Shown here: piece by piece, positions 43,891 to 52,415 of the stretch
Layout of the letters: each line of letters begins with the position of its first letter
How positions within the stretch are numbered: position 1 is the first letter of the stretch
Origin: Lachnospiraceae bacterium
Lineage (GTDB): Bacteria > Bacillota > Clostridia > Lachnospirales > Lachnospiraceae
Assembly (NCBI GenBank): GCA_015057665.1
Contig: SVDY01000002.1
Coordinates: 62,001 to 126,000, forward strand
Direction: 5' to 3'
Length of the DNA stretch: 64,000 nucleotides
Program-made: the position numbers and the translations under genes
The notes under the pieces: generated by a model
Seen by the model: only the letters and a program-made list of their open reading frames with translations
Told to the model about the DNA's origin: nothing
The model's database searches: none

Positions 43891-45424
43891 TTGTTCCTGC
43901 CTCCTTTCTTTTAGAACCAGCCATATAAAGTCCCAGTTCTTCAACTGATACTTTCTTAGGATCGAATTCTCCTACGATTTCGCCCTCATACATTACTAAG
44001 ATTCTGTCAGATACATTCATTACCTCGTCTAATTCAAGGCTGACTAAAAGAACACCTTTTCCTGCATCTCTTTGTGCCACTAACTGTTTATGAATGTATT
44101 CAATTGCCCCTACGTCAAGACCACGTGTTGGCTGAACAGCAATAAGTAATTCCGGATTTTTGTCGATTTCACGAGCTATAATCGCTTTCTGTTGATTTCC
44201 TCCAGACATAGAACGTGATTTTGTAATGGCACCCTGTCCGGAACGAACGTCATACTGTTCAATCAGACGGTTTGCATATTCACGAATTTCTTTTCTCTTT
44301 AAAAATCCCGCCTTATTCGTAAACTGTGGTTCAAAATATTTCTGAAGGACAATATTATCTTCCAAAGAATAATCCAGAACCAATCCGTGTTTATGTCGGT
44401 CTTCCGGAATATGACTCATACCGGAAACAAGGCGTTTACGAATAGACATGTTGGTAATATCTGTATCATTCATAATAATCGTACCGGATTTTAATGGTTC
44501 AAGACCTGATAAGCCATATACAAATTCTGTCTGACCATTACCATCAATACCTGCAATACATACAATTTCACCTCGGTGCACCTGTAAAGATACGTCATTT
44601 ACCGCATTTTTTTTATGGCGTTTGGAAGCTACTGTCATATTTTTAATATCAAGAACAACTTCTCCCGGCTTACATTCCTCTTTTTCTACTACAAAATTAA
44701 CGTCTCGTCCTACCATCATTGCAGAGAGTTTTTCCGGAGAAGAATCTTTTACATCAACAGTTCCAATATATTTACCCTTTCGAATTACACTGCAACGATC
44801 TGCAACCTGCATAATTTCGGCAAGCTTATGTGTAATGAATAAGATACTTTTACCCTCTGCAGCAAGATTCTTCATAATTGCAAGAAGTTCCTGTATTTCC
44901 TGCGGAGTTAATACAGCAGTTGGTTCATCAAAAATCAGAATCTCATTGTCTCTGTAAAGCATTTTTAGAATTTCTGTTCTCTGTTGCATTCCTACTGTAA
45001 TATCTTCGATAATTGCATCCGGATCAACAAAAAGCCCATATTTATCAGACAGATCTTTTACTTTCTGTCTTGCAGCTTCTTTTTGAAGAAATCCTCCTTT
45101 TGTGGTTTCCACCCCAAGAATAATATTGTCTAAGACACTAAAACATTCAACTAATTTAAAATGCTGATGTACCATTCCGATACCTAAATCATTGGCATCA
45201 TTTGGATTGTTAATGGTTACTTTCTGGCCGTCTTTTCTGATTTCACCTTCCTCCGGCTGGTAAAGACCAAAAAGAACACTCATCAAAGTAGATTTTCCGG
45301 CACCATTTTCTCCAAGCAATGCATGAATTTCACCTTTTTTCAACTGTAATGTAATATTGTCATTTGCAATAATTCCAGGGAATCTTTTTGTGATATTTAA
45401 CATCTCAATTGCATAATTGCTCAT
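43883..45424 (-). CDS. nupO: Nucleoside ABC transporter ATPase NupO
   Basis: A 513-aa double ATPase. I chose the ATG at 45424 after GAGGAGGGATG; the longer frame begins inside a hairpin. The first domain has LLGENGAGKSTLMSVLFG, and LIFDEPTAVLTPQE. The second has GIDGNGQTEFVYG (a degenerate Walker A), MSGGNQQKAIIARE and the weak Walker B LLIAVQPTRGLDVGA. This is usual for the RbsA/NupO group. It powers uptake of nucleosides through NupPQ. Confidence 0.94.
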   Translation of the reverse strand: MSNYAIEMLNITKRFPGIIANDNITLQLKKGEIHALLGENGAGKSTLMSVLFGLYQPEEGEIRKDGQKVTINNPNDANDLGIGMVHQHFKLVECFSVLDNIILGVETTKGGFLQKEAARQKVKDLSDKYGLFVDPDAIIEDITVGMQQRTEILKMLYRDNEILIFDEPTAVLTPQEIQELLAIMKNLAAEGKSILFITHKLAEIMQVADRCSVIRKGKYIGTVDVKDSSPEKLSAMMVGRDVNFVVEKEECKPGEVVLDIKNMTVASKRHKKNAVNDVSLQVHRGEIVCIAGIDGNGQTEFVYGLSGLEPLKSGTIIMNDTDITNMSIRKRLVSGMSHIPEDRHKHGLVLDYSLEDNIVLQKYFEPQFTNKAGFLKRKEIREYANRLIEQYDVRSGQGAITKSRSMSGGNQQKAIIAREIDKNPELLIAVQPTRGLDVGAIEYIHKQLVAQRDAGKGVLLVSLELDEVMNVSDRILVMYEGEIVGEFDPKKVSVEELGLYMAGSKRKEAGTNE

Positions 45425-45456
45425 TGATACATCCCTCCTCTGTCCTGTAAAAAGGT

Positions 45457-45498
45457 CGAAAAAAGGGAAGTGGGAATTATTTCCCCTTCCCCTTTTCG
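45457..45498 (-). terminator. Leaky stem-loop between bmpA and nupO
   Basis: CGAAAAGGGGAAGGGG pairs with CCCACTTCCCTTTTTTCG around a short loop. Such a structure after a binding-protein gene usually raises the ratio of binding protein to membrane subunits by stabilising the upstream mRNA or ending part of the transcripts. Confidence 0.75.
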
Positions 45499-45510
45499 AA
45501 AACAAGTTAT

Positions 45511-46701
45511 TTATTTAATGCTGCCGTAATCATTCACAGCAATTGCTGTCTGTGGTAACGCTGTAATATCATTGTTAACCACAACTTCGCCTTTATAAAG
45601 TGCAGTTACAAGTGTATTGTAATCGTCTTTTGTAAATCCATCGTTCCATACAGTTGTGTCAACCGGAAGTTTTACATAGTTTTCATCATTGTTCTCAGAT
45701 ACTAATCCAAGGTTTTCGATTTTACCAACGTATTCTCCCCATTTGCCATCTTTGATTGCTGTAAGAACAGATTTTACTGTTGCATCAAGACCTTTCATAG
45801 CAGAAGTAATTGTAATACCTTCGCCATAAAGTCCGTCAATCGTTGCAGACTGATCAGAGTCTACACCGATTACCTTACCACCAGTCTTCACTGCTGCTTC
45901 ACCGGCAGATGTGTAGATACCGCCGCCACATGCAAATACAATTTCAACACCTTTTGTGCTGTACCATGTATCCATATATGCTGTAATGTCAGCGTCACCG
46001 TAGAACTGACCACCACATACATATTCAACTGTTACTTCGTTTTCAATTTTAAGTTCTTTTGCTGCTGCATCTGCACCCTGAACATATCCGTAACCAAAAC
46101 GTGTTACCGCTGGAACTGCCATACCGCCAAGGAAACCTAATTTTTTGTAGCCCATTTTAACAGCTGAGTATCCTGCCATGTATCCGGAAATTTCTTCCTG
46201 GTATGTACAACAGTATACATTTTCTGTGTTGTAGTATTCTGTTACATCCCAGTTTTCAGGAATATAATCATATCCTTCGCCAACACCTTTTTCGCAGATA
46301 TCATTTGCACTTACGTCAAGTGCAACGAATTTAACATCCGGATAAAGTTCAGACTGAGCCACAACTGCTGCTGCAAACATATATCCTGGTAATACAACTA
46401 CGTTTGCTCCATCTGCAATTGCCTGGTCTACGCTGGCATTTCTTGCTTCATCGGAGTCACTTTCCGGTTTGTAGTAATTGAATTCTACTCCATTTGCTTC
46501 TGCCCATGCTTTACATGTTTCATATGTTGTCTGGTTAAAACTCTGGTCTGTGATATCTCCTGAGTCAGTAACCATTGCAACTTTCATATCTCCTTTCGTC
46601 CCTGCGTTATCATCATCTGTTTTTCCAGAATCACTACCGCAAGCAGTAAGAGATAACACCATCATTACTGCAAGTAACATTGCAATAAGTCTCTGTTTCA
46701 T
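45511..46701 (-). CDS. bmpA: BmpA-type nucleoside-binding lipoprotein
   Basis: A 396-aa extracytoplasmic binding protein of the BMP/PnrA family. The lipobox LTACGSDSG puts the lipidated cysteine at residue 22. Family motifs include VAMVTDSGDITDQSFNQTTYE, KFVALDV and IFACGGGIYTSAGEAA. It captures nucleosides for NupOPQ. It follows udp and starts the transporter genes. Confidence 0.94.
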   Translation of the reverse strand: MKQRLIAMLLAVMMVLSLTACGSDSGKTDDDNAGTKGDMKVAMVTDSGDITDQSFNQTTYETCKAWAEANGVEFNYYKPESDSDEARNASVDQAIADGANVVVLPGYMFAAAVVAQSELYPDVKFVALDVSANDICEKGVGEGYDYIPENWDVTEYYNTENVYCCTYQEEISGYMAGYSAVKMGYKKLGFLGGMAVPAVTRFGYGYVQGADAAAKELKIENEVTVEYVCGGQFYGDADITAYMDTWYSTKGVEIVFACGGGIYTSAGEAAVKTGGKVIGVDSDQSATIDGLYGEGITITSAMKGLDATVKSVLTAIKDGKWGEYVGKIENLGLVSENNDENYVKLPVDTTVWNDGFTKDDYNTLVTALYKGEVVVNNDITALPQTAIAVNDYGSIK

Positions 46702-46750
46702 TTTTCTTCCTCCTGTTTCACATTTCTTTCCTTTAAGGAATGTTATGCGT

Positions 46751-47527
46751 TTATTCTTTATCTGCTTTAATAAGATTTCTGATAGCTTCTACAGCAACTT
46801 TAATTGCTATTTCAGTATCATGAACGATTGGATTATCCATACCTAATAAGTTTCGTTCCTGATTTCCAACTACTAAAAAGTTGGAACCGCAACGAACTCT
46901 TAAATGACTGGCTGCAATAAATAATGCAGCAGATTCCATTTCAGATGCTTTACAACCCATACGCTTCCATGCTTCCCATTTGTTCAACAGCTCATAGCTT
47001 ACCGGCATTCTTTCCGGCTCATGCTGTCCGTAAAATGCATCTTTACACTGAACAACACCAGTGTGGAAAGGTACTTCTAATGTTTTACAAGCTTTTACTA
47101 AGGCATTTGTAACATCAAGATCTGCTACTGCCGGGAACTCAATCGGTGCATATTCACGGCTTGTTCCTTCCATGCGGATAGCACCTGTAGCTACTACTAC
47201 ATCTCCACCTTTCACATCGAGGTCAATACCTCCACATGTTCCAACACGAATAAATGTATCAGCTCCGCAAAGGACAGCTTCTTCCATAGCAATAGAAGCG
47301 GAAGGACCGCCAATACCTGTAGAGATAACACTGACCTTTTCCCCATCTACATAACCTGTATAAGTCACATATTCTCTACTGTCTGCTATTAACTGTGCAT
47401 TATCAAAGTGTTTTGCAATTTTTGCTGATCGTTTTGGATCTCCAGGCAGGATTACATATCTTCCTATATCGCCTGGGCGAATCTGCAAATGGTACTGTAA
47501 TCCAGCTTCTCCAGAATAATTCTGCAT
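46751..47527 (-). CDS. udp: Uridine phosphorylase
   Basis: Udp splits uridine, and often thymidine or deoxyuridine, with phosphate to the base and sugar-1-phosphate. The ATG at 47527 with a GGAGTG site gives 258 aa. It has the phosphate motif [12 protein letters not shown], the [17 protein letters not shown] loop, GTCGGI and the MESAALF substrate motif. It is the first enzyme gene after the Crp/Fnr regulator and the direct source of uracil for the pyrimidine block. Confidence 0.94.
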   Translation of the reverse strand: MQNYSGEAGLQYHLQIRPGDIGRYVILPGDPKRSAKIAKHFDNAQLIADSREYVTYTGYVDGEKVSVISTGIGGPSASIAMEEAVLCGADTFIRVGTCGGIDLDVKGGDVVVATGAIRMEGTSREYAPIEFPAVADLDVTNALVKACKTLEVPFHTGVVQCKDAFYGQHEPERMPVSYELLNKWEAWKRMGCKASEMESAALFIAASHLRVRCGSNFLVVGNQERNLLGMDNPIVHDTEIAIKVAVEAIRNLIKADKE

Positions 47528-47593
47528 ACTGAACACTCCTTTCTTATTATTTATATACAATTGCAATTGGATCCTGATTGCATTGATATCTAA

Positions 47594-48325
47594 TTATTCA
47601 TTTTGAAATATCATTTCTGACAACTTCTCTTCCATTTTCAAATATTGATCACGTGATATTACAACGTTATTTCCTTTTTTAGTTAACATTCCTTCTTCTT
47701 CTAATTTTTTTATTGCTCTGGTAATAGTTTTTGCACTTAATCCTGTATATTCTCCCAGTTCTTGTCTGTCATTTTTTAAGACCATTTTCCCATCTACAGA
47801 AAACTTTTTATACCTATTCACGAAGAGCATCATCAATCTGTCTGCTCCTTGTAAAAACAGGAACAATCTGGTCGTACGCGCCTCTTGCAATAAATTCTCA
47901 CCCATGAGTTTGGCTTCATATTTCAAAGCAGAAATATCTGTAGCCAGCCATCTGGCAAACTGCTTTCTTGGGAGTTTTAAGATAGTGCTGTCTGTTACTG
48001 TTTCTATGGAAGTTCGATAGGTATCTATATCCATAAGTACTTCCATGCCCCCAAATGCATAGAAATCAGAAAATAATATAAAATCATATTTAATATCACA
48101 AACCCGGTAATCACTGGCTTTTACCAAACCATCTACAATGAAGTAAATGGTATCTGCAGGATATCCCTCCCTAATAAAAGTCTTTCCTTTTTTCATTTTT
48201 TCTATTGAAAAACTTTCCAGTATCCATATTGGTGCATTTTTAAAATAGGAATATACCTGTTCTCTTTTTTTCTCGTCAATTTTTGTCAAAATTGGAAGAT
48301 ATTTATCCAATAAATTGTTAATCAT
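47594..48325 (-). CDS. Crp/Fnr-family transcription regulator
   Basis: A 243-aa regulator. A cyclic-nucleotide-type beta-barrel spans about 25-140 with KKGKTFIREGYPADTIYFIVDG. The long dimer helix follows, and the C-terminal winged helix has LGEYTGLSAKTITRAIKKLEEEG. No Fnr-type Fe-S cysteine cluster is seen. It lies directly upstream of udp and the nucleoside genes, which makes it their likely regulator. Its ligand is not evident. Confidence 0.88.
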   Translation of the reverse strand: MINNLLDKYLPILTKIDEKKREQVYSYFKNAPIWILESFSIEKMKKGKTFIREGYPADTIYFIVDGLVKASDYRVCDIKYDFILFSDFYAFGGMEVLMDIDTYRTSIETVTDSTILKLPRKQFARWLATDISALKYEAKLMGENLLQEARTTRLFLFLQGADRLMMLFVNRYKKFSVDGKMVLKNDRQELGEYTGLSAKTITRAIKKLEEEGMLTKKGNNVVISRDQYLKMEEKLSEMIFQNE

Positions 48326-48430
48326 TTCTATTTCACCACTCTTATACTATATATGTTGTATATTATATCTATCCATTAAGCTGTATCTAATTGTCATTTT
48401 TTATAATAATACGTTATAAATTTTCTAAAT

Positions 48431-48450
48431 CCAAGGACACGTGTCCTTGG
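48431..48450. promoter_or_regulatory. 20-bp perfect palindrome upstream of the Crp/Fnr gene
   Basis: CCAAGGACACGTGTCCTTGG is self-complementary over its full length. It lies about 105 bp before the Crp/Fnr gene start. It could be an operator for a dimeric regulator or an RNA hairpin. The 48326-48795 gap also holds a plus-strand hairpin and a spoVAC fragment. Confidence 0.6.
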
Positions 48451-48495
48451 AGTGAAACTTTATTTTTGCTACTATTTAATTGTTCTTTTTGGTAT

Positions 48496-48557
48496 GATAG
48501 AAGTATAAATTACGTATTGTCTTTGTGGGCATGTTTTATACTTCTATCTTTTTTATT
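48496..48557 (+). terminator. Plus-strand hairpin with T-run
   Basis: GATAGAAGTATAAA (48496-48509) pairs perfectly with TTTATACTTCTATC (48535-48548), and TTTTTTATT follows. A TATGAT box overlaps its left arm. It could end an unseen plus-strand RNA or itself be a very short transcript. Confidence 0.5.
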
Positions 48558-48567
48558 ATTAAAGAAA

Positions 48568-48750
48568 AAAGCTGTCTAATCTCATGTTTAGACAGCTTTA
48601 CACAACTATTATTCATTTTAATATCCAATATATCAGCCCACAAACCCAGCTCGTCACTATCCCATACAGAATCACCGGCCCCGCTATGGAGAATACCTTA
48701 CATCCAACCCCGAACACCCATCCTTCCAAGAGTGTTAGGTTAGGGACAAA
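48568..48750 (-). pseudogene. spoVAC 3'-end fragment C with terminator
   Basis: The minus strand encodes LEGWVFGVGCKVF, SIAGPVILYGIVTSW, VCGLIYWILK and a stop, the C-terminus of SpoVAC. An AAAGCTGTCTAA/TTTAGACAGCTTT terminator with a T-run follows (48568-48599). The left boundary is GTTAGGTTAGGGACAAA as in fragments A and B. It lies just after the BMC gene and that gene's own terminator hairpin (48757-48783). Confidence 0.87.
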
Positions 48751-48795
48751 ATTAATACACAGAGCGTATCCAACACTCTGTGTACCTACTTATCA

Positions 48796-49200
48796 CTATT
48801 CGTATATATAACATTCTTTCGGATTCCAATATCCAATCCATTTTCCCTTCTTACCGGTTCCCTGTGGTCTCTTACCGGATTTTGTCTGAGGTTCCGTTCC
48901 AACTGTATTCTTATTATTCACAAGTGTCTGATAAACTTCTTCCTTTACAGCTGGTTTGATAGTATATTTCACACATCCTCTCAGACTTCCTTTTATAGAC
49001 CAAACTGCTTTCGAAGCCGCAATTGCAGCCGCTTTTACTGCACTCACATTTCCCTCAATTTTTACAGCAATCGTAGCATCATAACCGTTATACTCATATC
49101 CGATCAGGCGCACATTGGCAGTTTTTAATGCGGTATCTGCAGCTTGATATGCAGATGCAAGGCCCCAGACCTCGATAAATCCTATACATTTTCTGCTCAA
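48796..49200 (-). CDS. Lone bacterial microcompartment (BMC) shell protein
   Basis: A single-BMC-domain protein, about 134 aa from a TTG start at 49200 that lies eight bases after AGGAGG. The domain covers about 1-90, with CIGFIEVWGLASAYQAAD and VEGNVSAVKAAAIAAS-like IEGNVSAVKAA. A basic linker and a tail ending GYWNPKECYIYE follow. Such proteins form hexagonal shell tiles around aldehyde-producing pathways. No other shell or core enzyme gene is nearby, so it is an outlying locus or serves a compartment encoded elsewhere. Confidence 0.85.
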   Translation of the reverse strand: MSRKCIGFIEVWGLASAYQAADTALKTANVRLIGYEYNGYDATIAVKIEGNVSAVKAAAIAASKAVWSIKGSLRGCVKYTIKPAVKEEVYQTLVNNKNTVGTEPQTKSGKRPQGTGKKGKWIGYWNPKECYIYE

Positions 49201-49215
49201 TTGTACCACCTCCTT

Positions 49216-50082
49216 TTATCGATTTCTCTCCCGATACTCCCTCGGTGTCATTCCATAGACACCCTTAAATTTTGTCGAAAAATATGTTGCGCTTGTAAAA
49301 CCACATTCCTTTGCAATTTTATCCATATTATAATCAGTGAGTAAAATCATCTCTGCTGCACGATTCATACGAAACTGCATCAGATAAATGTTCGGCGAAC
49401 TGTTAAGCTGACTCTTAAAACAACGGTAACATTCTCTCTTACTGATACCTGTGCTGGCTGCTATCTCATCTACACCAATATTCTTCCCATACTCCTTCGA
49501 AATATAATGAAGCATATCCTGAATTCTCTGTGTCATAATCTGTTCCATTCCATCTATCGGCGGATGATTCTGATACAGATAATTCCATAGTGCACAAATG
49601 TTATTATAAAAAGAGAATTCATATCCCGGTTCTTTGTTTTCAAAACAAAGTATCGCATTCTTCATTAAGGATACTGCTTCCACTTCTTTCAGAAGTACCA
49701 TCGGATAATAAGTTCCATTCACAATAGGCTGTACATATTTTATATATAACTGCTTCGGAACACAGATAAATTTTTCATGAAAGACCACACTATAAAAACA
49801 AGCTTCTTCACCCATTAATTTCATTGAGTGAGCTACGTTAGCATTTAGAAAAAAACATTGATTCTCGGATACCAAAGTGTCCTGCCCATTCCATTTTAAA
49901 AGAAGAGAGCCTTTCACAACAAAGCCAAACTCCAACTCATTATGCCAGTGTTCCGGCATCAATCCTGCTGTATATTTTGATAAATCCGTATAATATACTT
50001 CACAAGGATAATCCGGGGTTCCATGAAGATCGTTCTCTTTTCTGTCTGGTCCAATCTGAATCTTTGCTAACGTTTTTGCCAT
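49216..50082 (-). CDS. AraC-family regulator
   Basis: A 288-aa protein. The N-terminal cupin-type sensor has HWHNELEFGFVVKGSLLLKWNG (about 41-62). The C-terminal double helix-turn-helix (about 190-288) has IGVDEIAASTGISKRECYRCFK and MDKIAKECGFTSATYFSTKFK. It lies between the kinase and BMC genes, so it probably controls this small operon in response to a sugar-like ligand. Confidence 0.92.
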   Translation of the reverse strand: MAKTLAKIQIGPDRKENDLHGTPDYPCEVYYTDLSKYTAGLMPEHWHNELEFGFVVKGSLLLKWNGQDTLVSENQCFFLNANVAHSMKLMGEEACFYSVVFHEKFICVPKQLYIKYVQPIVNGTYYPMVLLKEVEAVSLMKNAILCFENKEPGYEFSFYNNICALWNYLYQNHPPIDGMEQIMTQRIQDMLHYISKEYGKNIGVDEIAASTGISKRECYRCFKSQLNSSPNIYLMQFRMNRAAEMILLTDYNMDKIAKECGFTSATYFSTKFKGVYGMTPREYRERNR

Positions 50083-50122
50083 AACATCTATCCAATCATA
50101 TAATTGCTGTTCCTTATCACAA

Positions 50123-51373
50123 TCATGCTTGATGATAAAAATCTTTCATGTAGATCTTTTCCATCTGAAGCATTTCATCGATAAAATCTTCTACTGTCTC
50201 ATATTTCTCACGATTTAAAATCATGCGTCTGTCCATCAACGTCGATAATACAACTGCGTGGCGCCTCTTCACCGGATCTTCCAGGGCATCATATTCCGGA
50301 TAATCAATAATACTTGTACAGCGAAACAAATTGGATGTGGAACAGAATCCAATCATGTCTTTTAACAGGTTCTTCTTCACGGAGTCCTGAAGTCCATCAA
50401 TTCCTTGATAAATCTTCTTCGCGTCTTCATTCCAATAGATGAAGAAATTCTTACAGTAATCATTAAACAGCTGCTGCATGGTTGCAAGAATATAAGCCTG
50501 AAATTCTTTTTTCTTATCTTCTGTTTCATAATCACGAAATGCTGCACAGACAAACTGAGAAAGCAAATGGCTTTCCAGATAACCGATATCAAAGGCAGCA
50601 GGTCCACAGAAAGCATATTCCATGTCAATTACTTTCATCAAGCCCTGACCAATGAAGATGTTGGATGTATGGAAATCTCCATGAATTAAAGCCTCCGCTT
50701 TATTCATATAGATATCACGCATCTTATAACGTTCCAGTATAACTGCAGGATCCAGAACAATATTTCTGATATATGGATCCAACTCTTCACGTAATTCAAA
50801 TCCTTCCCCTTCCTCGCCATAAGCATGAGAAACAAATACCATATCATCAAAAATGCTTCTCATCTTATGGTTGTTAAAATGCATTTTCAAATTACGGAAG
50901 GTCTCTGTATCCAAATAATAATCAGAAGTATAAAAATGCATCTTTGCCAAAAATGCTGCGGCATGTTTTGCCAAATCCGGGAACATAACAGACTTATTCA
51001 GCTGGAACCTGGATATCTGAAGATAAGAAACATCTTCTGTTGCAAAAATACGATTCTTGGCATCAAAGAAATACAATTCCGGGATATATTCCGGTGTAAT
51101 CGCCTTACGAAGCTCCATGGATTCATATTCCAAACGGTTCCTCTCAGGAGATAGATCAGTAAATCCCGCAACTCGTCCTTCACTCCGGCCCTGTTTCAAA
51201 ACAAGATTGCATTTACCATCACTGACACGATAAATAAAGTTTAGATAGCCGTCCCCGTCTTCCTCTTCCGTGCCTTCACCGATTGCAGAGATTACTAAAG
51301 GTTTGGAATAGTCAAGACCAGGCATGTGCTTTTTCAAATATTCTGTAATAATTTCCTTTGTTAATACAAACAT
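50123..51373 (-). CDS. Methylthioribose-kinase-like sugar kinase
   Basis: A 416-aa protein-kinase-fold small-molecule kinase. It has GDGYLNFIYRVSD at the nucleotide loop, the catalytic LIHGDFHTSNIF and the metal motif VIDMEYAFCGPAAFDIGYLES. This pattern is that of S-methyl-5-thioribose kinase MtnK. MTR or the related 5-deoxyribose would be the substrate. No mtnA or aldolase gene is nearby. Its link with a BMC shell gene suggests that the phosphorylated sugar is cut to an aldehyde inside a compartment. Confidence 0.8.
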   Translation of the reverse strand: MFVLTKEIITEYLKKHMPGLDYSKPLVISAIGEGTEEEDGDGYLNFIYRVSDGKCNLVLKQGRSEGRVAGFTDLSPERNRLEYESMELRKAITPEYIPELYFFDAKNRIFATEDVSYLQISRFQLNKSVMFPDLAKHAAAFLAKMHFYTSDYYLDTETFRNLKMHFNNHKMRSIFDDMVFVSHAYGEEGEGFELREELDPYIRNIVLDPAVILERYKMRDIYMNKAEALIHGDFHTSNIFIGQGLMKVIDMEYAFCGPAAFDIGYLESHLLSQFVCAAFRDYETEDKKKEFQAYILATMQQLFNDYCKNFFIYWNEDAKKIYQGIDGLQDSVKKNLLKDMIGFCSTSNLFRCTSIIDYPEYDALEDPVKRRHAVVLSTLMDRRMILNREKYETVEDFIDEMLQMEKIYMKDFYHQA

Positions 51374-51545
51374 ACGACTGTTCTCCTGTATGAAATTATA
51401 TGGTATTGTTCACGCACTATATTAATTTCTATTATACAGAATCAGCATAATTTTAAAATAGATATACACATTTTTTAAAGAAAATGGCACGATTTTAAAA
51501 CATTTATGAAACCCCTGTTATTTACAAAATCTTACATCATTCATT

Positions 51546-51574
51546 CTTGCAGACATATTAATAATATGTTATAT
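51546..51574 (+). promoter_or_regulatory. Promoter of the putative antitoxin RNA
   Basis: TTGCAG (51546-51551) and TATATT (51569-51574) are 17 bp apart on the plus strand. It would start an RNA opposite to the 3' end of the small toxin gene. Confidence 0.6.
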
Positions 51575-51580
51575 TATAAA

Positions 51581-51675
51581 AAAGAGGAAGTCAAAATAAC
51601 GGCTACCCTATCCAGCAATTATATTTACATTGCCGTCACTATTGGCCGATAGTGGCGGCTATTTCCTTTTGTCCC
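51581..51675 (+). ncRNA. Putative type I antitoxin RNA
   Basis: From the promoter, an RNA of about 90 bases would contain a hairpin-rich region and end at the GCCGTCACTAT/ATAGTGGCGGC stem with TATTTCCTTTT. It overlaps the 3' untranslated region and last codons of the holin-like toxin in tail-to-tail fashion, like TxpA/RatA. Confidence 0.55.
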
Positions 51676-51751
51676 TGAAGATTTGGTAACACAAACCGAC
51701 AAGGGCTACAATGAACATAAAAAACTGTAACAATTCTGAATATGTAACCAT
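51659..51751 (-). CDS. Small holin-like toxin (30 aa)
   Basis: This 30-aa peptide reads MVTYSELLQFFMFIVAL, then a short VGLCYQIF and a basic RDKRK tail. It has one membrane helix and matches the small 'putative holin-like toxin' family of Firmicutes in start, length and charge pattern. AAAGGAGGG precedes the ATG. A stable stem, CGGAGGG/CCCTCCG, lies upstream at about 51774-51792. With the antisense RNA it forms a type I toxin-antitoxin candidate just after the spoVA genes. Confidence 0.82.
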   Translation of the reverse strand: MVTYSELLQFFMFIVALVGLCYQIFRDKRK

Positions 51752-51914
51752 CGTATTCCCTCCTTTCTATCGTCCGGAGGGTGGTCCCTCCGCAAAAGAG
51801 GGCAGCCGCCTGATTTTGACTTCCATTATTTATTATATAACAACAAGCTCTATTTTTCAACATTATTGTATATTATTTACATCTATTGCAAGGCATATAT
51901 TAAAAAGGAGCAGC

Positions 51915-52376
51915 CTACACCACTCCCATCACTTTCAACACCCAATACACCAGCCCGCACGCCCAGCTGGTCACAATCCCATACAGAATCACCGGTCCTG
52001 CGATACTAAACACCTTACATCCAACGCCGAACACCCAGCCTTCCTTCTTATACTCAATCGCCGGCGAAGCCACAGAATTGGCAAAACCAGTAATAGGTAC
52101 AAGGGCTCCTGCTCCCCCATATTTTGCAATAGAACCGAACAGGTTAAGTCCTGTTACAATCACACTGAGTGCAATCAGGGTCAGTGTTACTACTGTTGCA
52201 GCATCTTCCTCACCAAGTCCAACTCCATTCATCATCCACTGTTTTATAATCTCACCAAGAAGACAGATGATACCTCCCACCAGAAAAGCCCGAATACAGT
52301 TTCTAGGCCTGTTATATTTTGGTGTTACACTGTCTACCATTTCCTGATAAGTCTGTTTGGAAGGTTCTTTTAACAT
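51915..52376 (-). CDS. spoVAC: Stage V sporulation protein SpoVAC
   Basis: SpoVAC is a membrane channel protein for dipicolinate movement and osmotic sensing in spores. The 153-aa protein has about four helices and the family segment GAGALVPITGFANSVASPAIEYKKEG split by a helix break. It is the last gene of this operon; spoVAD and spoVAE do not follow. A TGCTCC-T-run terminator follows the stop. Its 3' end is copied at three other places in the window. Confidence 0.95.
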   Translation of the reverse strand: MLKEPSKQTYQEMVDSVTPKYNRPRNCIRAFLVGGIICLLGEIIKQWMMNGVGLGEEDAATVVTLTLIALSVIVTGLNLFGSIAKYGGAGALVPITGFANSVASPAIEYKKEGWVFGVGCKVFSIAGPVILYGIVTSWACGLVYWVLKVMGVV

Positions 52377-52415
52377 TTTATCCTTTTCTCCTTTTCTATT
52401 TCTGGTCTTTTTGTT

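Noticed and set aside
51711-52373. 220-codon plus-strand open frame
   Set aside because: It runs antisense through spoVAC and the toxin leader, and its composition follows the codon pattern of spoVAC.
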